Assembly (NCBI GenBank): GCA_016858145.1
Contig: JAEHOE010000068.1
Span: 310,001-374,000, forward strand
Direction: 5' to 3'
Origin: Edaphochlamys debaryana
Lineage: Eukaryota; Chlorophyta; Chlorophyceae; Chlamydomonadales
DNA length: 64,000 nt
Made by a program: the position numbers and the translations under genes. Position 1 is the stretch's first letter. Each line of letters opens with the position of its first letter. Under the pieces are notes generated by a model. That model was not told where the DNA came from. It worked only from the letters and a program-made list of their open reading frames with translations, and did not search any database. This document shows positions 55,501-64,000 of this stretch, piece after piece.

Positions 55501-58500
55501 TGTATATTGGGGGTAAGGTCCGGGCTGTGGGGAGGAAGGGGAGGGGCTTCAGGGGAGGGGGTTCAGGTGTGTCAAGAGGGCTTCGTTGTTTAAGAGGGGT
55601 GGGGTGCCACGCCACCTACCTGCTGTGTCCACGCGTCCTACCCCCGACCCTGCTTCACTCCTCCCTTCCCGAGCCCCCAACCCCGACCCCCAAACCCAAT
55701 CCTCTCGCCCCCTAACCCTACACCCCAACCCTCTCGCCCCCCCCCCCCCAGCGCCGTGACGACGCCGAGACCGCCATGCGCAAGCTTAACGGCATCGCCC
55801 TGCACGGCAACGAGCTGCACATCGGATGGGGGAAGGTGGGGCGGGGGGGGGGGAGGTGGGGGGGAGGGAGGGGCCCGGCGGCCGTGGTGGCACAGAGCGT
55901 CCGCGCAGGGCCTCTCCTCGTCCGCTTCCCCGCACTCTCTCAATGTTGGGGCCGGGGGAAGCCTGGTGGGCCAGCGCTGCCGGTACGCTGCGACCCCACG
56001 ACGGGCACCTCAACCCCCTGTCAACCCGCTGGCCCTCGACCCCCCCCCCCTCTTCTCTGCTCCCCCCCCTCTTCCCCCACCCACCCACCCACCCCAGGCC
56101 ATCCCCCTCCCCGCCATCCCCATCTACGACCCCCGCGAGGGCGCCCTGGTCTCCGCCATCCCCGCCGCCGCCACCCGCCCCGCGCACCTCCTGCCCGACC
56201 TGGTCATCCCCAAAAAGGCATACAACGACGACCACAGCGTGCACAGGGTGGGGCCGGGGGGGGGGGCCTGAGGCTGGACTCGCATGCATGGCGGTTGGTT
56301 GGGGACATTCGGCGAACCTTTGCTGGATGGTCCTACGGTCCCCGATTCCGTCGTCTCCCTTTCACACATCCTGCCCTCTCCCACCCACCCCCCTCCTCCC
56401 CTGTCAGGGCACGGGCCCCGACATCGAGATCAAGGTACCCGAGGACCCGCGCCTGCGCTTCATCATCGACACGCTCGCCGTGTACGTGCTGCAGGTACGA
56501 CACACGTGCGGCCGCACCTGTACGACACGGCACACATGCAGCCCCGTTCAGTTTGTGACCCCTGACGGACGGTGTCAACCTCCTTTCCTGCGGGGGAGAG
56601 CTTCGCCCCACCGGTCCTCGCCCCTCCCTTCTTCCCACCCAACCACCCAACCTTCCTGGGGGGGAGTCCGCGCATTCCCGCATGCGCCCCTTAGCGACGA
56701 CAGAGGGTCACCCCACCGTTCCTCGCCCATCCCTTTCTCCAACTCCACCCAAACTCATCCCACTTTCCTCCTCCACCCCCACCCCCCCAGGACGGCTGCT
56801 CCCTGGAGCAGGCGGTGATGGAGGCGGAGCAGAAGAACTTTGACTTTGCCTTCCTCTTCGACCTCAAGTGCCCAGAGCACATGTACTACCGGTGGGGGTG
56901 GGGGAGGGGGAGAGGGAGGGGGAGAGGGACGTGGGAGAGGCTTGGATGCGTGCGAAGGTACGTGGCAGGCGGGGTCTTTGCAGCGCGTGTACCTCTGAAC
57001 GCGTCACCCGGGAAGGGAGGGGATAAAGGGACGTGGGAGCCACGTGGAAGCTTCCCAACCGAATGGCAGCCTGCGTACCTATGGTTGTGTCATCATGTGC
57101 CCCTGCCCCCCTGCCCCTTCAGGTGGCGGTTGCACTCTCTGGCGGAGGGCGACACGCTGCGCACGTGGCGGGTCGAGCCGTACGTCATGGTGAGTCACCT
57201 CGGATCTGGATCTAAGCAGGAATGATCTGTCAGCCACCCACCGGAACCACCCACCATCACCTCACCGCCGTCCTACTCCTTGCTCGCCTCATCCCTCCAT
57301 TACCACGGGTATCTCATCCCTCGCGCTTCCAACCCCCGCTCAAGATCCTCCCAATTGCCTCGCTCCCCTCCCCCCTTCCCTCCCCCTCCCCCCTGTCAGG
57401 TCCAAGGGGGCCAGCGCTGGGTGCCTCCCCCCATGACCACCCTGGCCGAGCCCTCGGCGCTCGACGACCGCACGGCGGCGCAGAAGGGCGGCGCAGAGGG
57501 CGGCGCCGCCGAGGGCCGCCCCCGCGAGCGCGAGCGGGCGCTGACGGAGAGCGAGCGGGACCGGTTCGAGGACATGCTCCGCTTCCTCACGGTGAGGGGG
57601 TGTCGGCTGTCGGGGTGGGATTACGTGGGGAAGGTAGGGGAAAGAGAGGGGGTGAGAGGAGAGAAGGGCGGGTAGGGGGCAGGGAACAGGTCCGAGGACA
57701 TGCTGTGCTTCCTGAGGGTGAGGGGGTGGAGATCGGGGCATCTGCGAACGGGTTGAGGGGGCATCTGGGGGTGGGGGCAAAGGAGATGGGGGAGGCGGGC
57801 GCGCGCTCGCCAGACTCTCGTTCTTGGCCAGTCCCACCCACCCTCGTCACCTCCCCCTCCCTCTTCCACCCCACCCCACCCCAGGTGGAGCGGCAGGACG
57901 TCTGTGATGCCATGATGTTCTGTCTGGCCTCCGCGGACGCGTGCGGGGAGGTGGTGGACATCCTCACGGGTGAGTCAGCCATGACGATGACTAACGATGA
58001 CTAGCGCAGATCCGGATCCGAGCGGCTGCGCTGTTCGCCTAGGAAGCACCTTCGAGGTAGCGCCATGCGGTATCATCCATTCATACGTTCATACACTCGT
58101 ACCGGTGCGTTCATGGTGTTACCAGCGCCTCACGCCCAACGCCCCCTCAACCCCGCCCCACCCCGCCCAGAGTCCCTGTCCCTGGCCGAGACCGCCGTGC
58201 CGCTCAAGATCGCCCGCCTCTTCCTGCTGTCCGACCTGCTGCACAACGCCACGGCGCCCGTGCGCAACGCGTCGAGGTACCGGGCCAAGCTGCAGGTGGG
58301 GGGGGGGGGGAGGGGGAAGCAGGTGTCCAGGGGGGATGGGGAAGGGAGGCGTGGGGGCAGGCGGGGAGGGAAAGGGAGGGGTGGAGCGGCAGTTCTCATT
58401 GCCATTCTCGTTAGTTATTCCGTATCCTTGTGCTCTCTCCACGTGTCCTTCCTCCTCCCCAGGCTGTGCTTCCAGACATCTTCGAGAGCCTCAACGAGAC

Positions 58501-61500
58501 GTACCGGTGAGGGCACGGAAGGGGTGGGGGGGTTTGACACGGGCGGGGCTGGAAGGGGGAAGGAGGAAGGGGTCAAGGGGCAATAGCGAAGGGAAGGGAG
58601 CCCAGGCACCTGTGACAGTAGCCTAGCACATGCTGTTGAGTCGCAGGCCGACCCTTACGTCAATGCCTTCCCTGCTCTTCCCCCTTCCCCCTCCCCCTCT
58701 TCTCCCCAGCAACGCCGACGGGCGCATGCTGCAGGAGGCCCTGCGGCGCCACGTGCTGCGCGTGCTGCGCTGCTGGCGGGAGCGGTACATATTCGCGGAC
58801 GACTACCTGAACGGCCTGCAGGTGGGAGGGGGGGGGAGGAGGGGGTTAGAGAGGAGGGGGGAGGGAGGGAGGGGAGGGAGGGGGGAGGGAGGGGCGAGGG
58901 AGGGGGAAGGGAGGGGCGAGGGAGGGGGAAGGGAGGGGGGACGTCGAGCGGGGAAGGAGGTGTATAAGCGGAGCGGGGCTGCCTTGCCTCGCCGATAGGA
59001 GCACCAGGGGGCCTTGGGGAAGGAGGTTAGTGGGTTGGGGACGGTTGACTGGGAGGGGTGCACACCGGTAGGTGGGGAGGAGGGTCACGGTATAGGCCGG
59101 GATTCGCTTCCAGGCCCAGTATCCCTCACTTCCCCACCCTTTGCCCCGTCCCATCCCATCTCCACCCCCAACCCAACCCACCCCCACCCCCAGGCCACCT
59201 TCCTGCAGACCTCCACCTCGGCCGCCCAGGCCGAGAACCCCCCGCTCCGCGCCGAGCTGGCGTCCACCCCCGCAGAGGAACTGGAGCGGCGGGCGAGGAT
59301 GAGCGGGCTGAGCACGCGGGGGGGCGTGGCGGGCATGGTGAGGGGGGAGAGGGGGGAAGGCGAGGGGGGGGGAGGCAGAGGCGGAGATGAGTGTAGGGGC
59401 AGGTCCCCCGCTGAGGAGCAGCGGTTAGGTGTGCACACGCAAAGCAGCCCCGTTCTTATACCATTGCCCCTGCCACTCCCTATTTCCATCACCACCGCCG
59501 GAGGTCCCCGCTTCCTGGCCCTGGAGCACTGTCCCCCCTGCCTTGAGGCTTGATCCGCAGGTCATAGGTCAACCCCCTTCCCCACATCCCTTCCCCTCCC
59601 GCTCCGCCCCCCCCCCCAGGTCCCCCGCTTCCTGGCACTGGAGCACTACCTCAGGGGGGACTCCCGGCCCCTGTTCGACCCCAACCGCCCCGCACTGGCA
59701 GGGACGGGGGCGGCAGCGCAGGTGGGTATTTGAGGGCCGGGGAGATGGAGGGATGGGGGGGGGGTTGAGGAGGGGGGGCGTAGACGCAACGCCGGGGGTG
59801 AGTTGGAGGAGGACGCGGCGCCTCGCTCCTTCCTTGCATCACTCATTTCCCTTGGTGTCTTCCTCCCTGGCTCCCCCAGGCCTCCGCCGCCGCCCCGGCA
59901 GCCGTCAAGAAGGAAGAGCCCTGGGCCGAGGCCCAGCCGGGCCCCGGGCCCGCCTCGGGCCCCGCCTCCGACGCTGCCGGGTCGCTCGCCTCCGCCCCCT
60001 CCGCCGGCCGCTCCCGGTGGACCAGTGTGGATGAGGAGCAGGAGCGGCAGCAGGCGCCGCAGGTGTGTTCAGGGCTGCTCGTGTAAACCAGAGAAACAGG
60101 GCGCGGCTGTGTGTGGGGGGGGGGGGCTGGGGAAAGGGGAGGGGCAGGAGGGGACGGAAAGGGGGGAGGAAGAGCATGGGCAGCAGGAGAGTGGAGAGTT
60201 TTGGAGGGCAGGAGCGGCAGCAGGCGCCGCAGGTGTATGAAGAAGGGATGGGCGGGGGGGGGAATGAAAGGGGATGTTGCTGCAAAGGAGAAGGGGATGT
60301 TTGCGCAGAGGGGAAGCGGATGAGGCGGGGCGCTGTTGGAGAGCAGGGAGGTGCAGGGCAGAGGTGGGGCGGGTGAGTGTCAGGGGGAGCAGGAGAGCGC
60401 AGAGTAAGCAGAGTAATGAGCGCAGTAGGATCGGTCAGGTCAGTAGGTTGTGCGCATGGTGTGCCAGCCCTGCCCCCTGGTCCCTCTCCTCCCCCCCTCT
60501 ACTCATCCCTCTCCCTCCCCCCTACTCGTCCCTCCCCCCCTGTCAGGTCCCCATCTCCAAGTGGCTGCTGCAGGAGCAGGAGCAGGACGCGCGGCTGGCG
60601 GCGCTGCAGCAGCAGCTGAGGGAGCTGGAGGGGGAGGAGGCGGGGGCAGGTGGGGTTTGGGGGCGGGGGCTGGAGGGGGAGGGGGAGGGAGCTGGAGGGG
60701 AGGAAGGTTGGGGGTGTTCGCTGCTGAGAGGGATCGCGTCGCCTGCGCCAGGGGAGCGTTGCGGTACCGAGGTACATTCCGCCGAGGTGTGCAAGAGATG
60801 GGGCAGGCTCACCTCGCCAGGGGAGGCGCCAGGGCAGGGCATGGCAGGCCCCTCGCTTTAGCCATGATCCACTCCCGCTCGACCCGAAGCGCCGCCCCTC
60901 TCTCCCCCTTATCCCCTGCTCCGAGTCCCTCCTCTACCCTCCACCCACCCCTCCAGGGCCCCGGCAAGCCGAGGAGGACAAGATCTTCACTGACGATGAG
61001 GAGGAGGGCGCGGGCGGGGCCGCAGGGGCAGGGGCAGCAGGCGGAGCGGCGGAGGCGGCAGGCGGTAAGCCGGGGCGTCCTGGGATATCTAGGCACGAGT
61101 GATGGACTTAACTGCCTTACCCAGCACGTGCGACTGTGCAACTCTTCCGTGACGGCTCGGTGGCAAGGTCAAGAGCTGCCTTATCCTGCATCGCCCGATT
61201 CCCCGTGTAAGTCGACACGGGACGTTACACTCGCTATTGCTCCCCTCCGCAGCCCCCACGCCCCGCGCCGACCCCGCTGCCGAGGCGGCTGCGGCTGCCG
61301 CGGAGGAGGAGCGGCGGCGGCGGCTGCGGGAGGTGGAGCTGGCGGTGGCGCGGCTGGAGGCGGAGCTGGAGGAGCAGGTGGGGGCGGGGCGTGTTTGTTT
61401 ATTTGACACGTCGTGTGGTAGGTTTTGATTCGCCTGCTTGACGCTTCTGTCGTCAAACCCCGTGCCCTTACCACCACATCCTCCCCCCCAGGGCCTGAGT

Positions 61501-62551
61501 AAGGCCGAGCTGGCTTCGCGGCTGGCGGCCCGGCGGACGGAGCTACTGGGGGAGCTGGACCGAGAGCAGGTGGGGAGGGGGAAGGGTTGAGAGGGTGAGG
61601 AGTGTGCTGTGTGTTGGGGCGAGCAGCGGTACCACGGCAGGGGGGATCTGGACCGGGAGCAGGTGGGGAGGGGGAGGGCGGGAGAGGAGGAGGGGGGGGG
61701 AGTGTGCTGTGTGTTGGGGCATTTGGCGGTAACAAGGCAGCTGGCGGCGTTAGACTGGGAGTAGGCGGGGGGCAGGTGGGGGGCCGGAGGGGGAGGGGGT
61801 CGAGGGGCGGTCTGCGTGCTGGGGCAACGGAAGGCGTTGCAAGGAGAGGCGGGGAAGCCCAGCCTGGCACCAGCTCCCCATACGTACACCGGCCCTCCAT
61901 ACTCCCACACTCCTGGTACCGCATCTGCCCTACCCCCCCCCCCCCCAAACTCCTCACCGGGCATTACCGAACATGGTCGTCACGCTTCCGCTACCCCCCG
62001 GCCACACCCCATCCCCCACCCCGCAGGCCGCCAAGGCCGCCGCCCTGGACAAGTGGCGCCAGCGGCGGGGCTCGACGGCGCCCTCGGACAGCACGCCCTC
62101 CGAACCCGCGACCAGCGGCCGCGACCGGGATCGCGATCGGGATCGGGATCGGGATCGCGATCGCGACCGCGATCGAGACAGGGACCGGGAGCGAGATCGC
62201 GACAAGGCGGAGCGAAGGTCGGAGCGGGAGGGCAAGGACGACAAGAAGGACCGAGACCGGGACCGAGATCGCGAGAAAGATCGCGATAAGGAGCGGCACC
62301 GCGATAAGGAGAAGGAGAAGGAGCGCAAGCGGAGCAGGAGCCGGAGCCGGTCCCGCGGGCGGGGCGAGAAGGACCGGGAGAGGGAGAAGGAGCGGCGGAG
62401 GAGCAGGAGCAGGAGCCGGGACCGGGAGGGGCGCGAGGGCAAGGAGCGGAGGCGCAGCCGCAGCCGTAGCAAGAGCCGGGAACGGAGCAGCAAGCGGAGC
62501 CGGAGCCGGAGCAGGGGGCGCAGCGAAAAGGACAAGAAGAGCCGGCGGTAG
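52548..62551 (+). CDS. SR140/U2SURP (RRC1-like) U2 snRNP-associated splicing factor
   Basis: Modelled exons: 52548-52601, 52691-52723, 52888-53017, 53751-53860, 54179-54258, 54501-54756, 55121-55168, 55340-55405, 55752-55835, 56098-56247, 56408-56494, 56791-56891, 57123-57189, 57400-57591, 57885-57969, 58171-58295, 58463-58506, 58710-58821, 59194-59337, 59620-59721, 59880-60062, 60547-60649, 60957-61064, 61253-61377, 61492-61569 and 62027-62551. All join in frame to about 1063 aa. The start (KSKKTPFQ, then VYEEFVESF and GGGFVRGGTV) matches the plant RRC1/SR140 N-terminus. An RRM covers ~208-287 (NLYVGNLAQ…GRNCGFVAFM), SURP ~338-422 (FDFAFLFDLKCPEHMYYRW), a CID-like helical domain ~465-610 (ERQDVCDAMMFCLASA), a cwf21-like helix near LSKAELASRLAARRTELL, and an RS/RD-rich tail (SRERSSKRSRSRSRGRS). 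It acts in pre-mRNA splicing with the U2 snRNP. Confidence 0.93.
52602..52690 (+). other. Putative GC-AG intron at the start of SR140
   Basis: The first exon ends …TTTTCAG and is followed by GCAAGG, the usual context of GC donors; the acceptor is CCCACAG. Joining here yields KKTPFQ|KHKELEEEKK, which fits the conserved RRC1 N-terminus. No GT donor gives that join. Confidence 0.65.
58846..58940 (+). repeat. Purine-rich minisatellite in an SR140 intron
   Basis: [16 protein letters not shown] units, including two copies of AGGGGCGAGGGAGGGGGAAG, fill the 5' part of the intron after GLQ. The strand is G-rich and could form quadruplexes. Confidence 0.7.
61555..61790 (+). repeat. ~93-bp tandem repeat spanning an SR140 exon-intron junction
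   Basis: CTGGACCGAGAGCAGGTGGG at 61555 recurs as CTGGACCGGGAGCAGGTGGG at 61648, and the intervening GTGTGCTGTGTGTTGGGGC block also repeats. A third, weaker copy follows to about 61790. The first copy is the real exon end and donor; the others lie in the intron. Confidence 0.85.
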
Positions 62552-64000
62552 CGGCTGGGGGAAGGGGGGGTAGCACGTAGCAGGCGGGTAGCCGGGCTCA
62601 GGCCGGCGCGGAAGAGCGGTGGACGGCCAGGCGGTAGCGTGCAGGTGCAGGCAGGGCGTGGGCGGATGATAGCAAGGGCTGAGGCCGCATGCGTAGCGGG
62701 TGAGGGGATAGACGAGCTACTCAGCTCGGCGCGGACACTCACGGACTGGCCCTGTCAGTTGTATGGGCTCACGGCGTCACGAGTGTCGGTGACTGGCGAA
62801 CCCGGCAACACCAAGGTGCAACCTCAGCCGGCAATGTGATGTGCGTGCCTCGCTTCGATGGCCTGGCCCTGGCCCTTGGTCTGCTGCTCATATAGCTTTC
62901 TGGCGTCCTGGCCGGGCGGTCGCCTGCAGTGTTGCAGAGTGACGGAAAGTGAAGCTGTGCGGCACATTATCGGGCTAAAATCCAAGAAAGTGCAGACGGC
63001 TTCAATTCTACTCCTGTGAACGCCCAAAGTGCTGTCCGCGCCTTCACTTCATCTCCCGTCGTGGGCGTGCAGTGCACACGGCTGGATAGCAGGAGTGTCA
63101 CCGGAGAGGCCCTAACGGGCTGCCAGTAAGGCAGAGGCAGGGAGGTTAGGAACCCGGAAGCTCGGGTTAGCGTCCTGCAAGGCGGGCGCGCCGGCACTAA
63201 TAGGGCAAAGTTCTGCCCGCACTTTTGCCACTGGCCAGGGCCTCAAGTGCCTGGCCCTCCGCACTTCGGCCAACGGAAGATAGCATCGCTGGTCGCTTGT
63301 GTGTGCTCCCCAGTCGTACCCGTGGCTATGTGCCGTACAGCCGTACGGCTGACGGGCGGATGGGCTGAGCCGCTGAGGGGTGCAGGGCGAGTGCATGCTC
63401 CGCGGGCGCGCATGAAGTGCGCTGGCCTGCCGGACGGTTTCGCCCTGTGTCGGTGATACACCCTGCCTGCCTTCTTTGCGCTGCGGCAGGCCACCAATGC
63501 ATGGCCCCTGCGAGCACACGGCCGCCCGGCTGCTCCTTTCTTCAGCCCGCCCGGGACGGAAGCGGAGGCGCTGCAACCGTAAGGCCCCTTCTCAACACCT
63601 GTTACGGCACAACCAGCTCACCAAACGGTCCGCCTCTTCCCCCACCTGACCAGTGTCCACATCCACATCCGCGTCTCCTTCCCTCTGGGGCCCTGCTGTC
63701 GGCCCACGTGAACACGCACCTAACTCTGTACGGCACGGCACCCCCCCCATCGATCACGTACTCACGCAATCGATTGACTTGCTTCCACTACGGCACACCC
63801 TCCGCGCGTGACCTCACGTCACCACACGGTCCCGCGCAGCGGGCCCACGCACTGTCGCCCCCGAATTATTGCCCCCGTGTTCAACTTCAGCCCAGTCATG
63901 CTCAGCTGCAATCCCCGACTACAACTCCAGATAGATAGCCCTGCACCGCCCCAATGTATTCTTGTCCCTTGTCAAGTTGCGTGGGCATGCCTATCAGGCC
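62552..64000. other. 3' flank of SR140 and intergenic DNA
   Basis: No further gene, RNA gene or repeat is recognised. No TGTAA was found in the first kilobase after the SR140 stop. Confidence 0.4.

Overview
The window looks like nuclear DNA of a chlamydomonadalean (volvocine-type) green alga. It is very GC-rich. Its genes are cut into many short exons with GT(G/A/C)NG donors and (G/C)CAG acceptors, proteins carry Ala/Gly/Pro-rich low-complexity tails, TGTAA polyadenylation-type signals occur, and one gene encodes a pherophorin-like extracellular-matrix glycoprotein. All exon models were read by eye from frame continuity, splice dinucleotides and family motifs. No transcript or database was consulted.

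Layout. (1) 908-8254, minus: a 16-exon DEAD-box RNA helicase of the DBP4/DDX10 type. (2) 8255-10724: intergenic, with a ~750-bp element bounded by 24-bp inverted repeats. (3) 10725-19263, minus: a ~20-exon FUSC/ALMT-like membrane transporter with a long disordered C-terminal region. (4) 20069-25438, plus and divergent from (3): an 11-exon gene whose first ~200 residues match the T4-type prohead (capsid maturation) protease fold. This is the most unexpected gene here. (5) 25439-28590: intergenic and repeat-rich. (6) ~28590-37507, minus: a nearly full-length Ty3/gypsy-type retroelement (Gag, RT, RNase H, integrase) with a PHD finger after the integrase and four frame breaks. It lies directly downstream of a fragment of an ankyrin-type host gene. 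(7) 38400-44737: repeats and transposon DNA, including one of two near-identical ~720-bp DNA transposons with 7-bp target duplications. (8) 44738-48698, minus: the pherophorin-like gene. (9) 49648-50364: the second transposon copy. (10) 50919-51804, minus: a small class I methyltransferase resembling FAM173/ATPSCKMT. (11) 52548-62551, plus and divergent from (10): a 26-exon SR140/U2SURP (plant RRC1-like) splicing factor. (12) 62552-64000: nothing recognisable.

The host genes are unrelated housekeeping and surface functions (ribosome biogenesis, splicing, membrane transport, methylation, extracellular matrix), as expected for a eukaryotic chromosome without operons. Two patterns recur. Introns repeatedly carry tandem copies of the neighbouring exon edge, including the splice site; I count at least eleven cases. 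Two introns appear to use GC-AG splice sites. The strongest candidate for something undescribed is the intron-rich nuclear gene with a phage/mirusvirus-style prohead protease domain.
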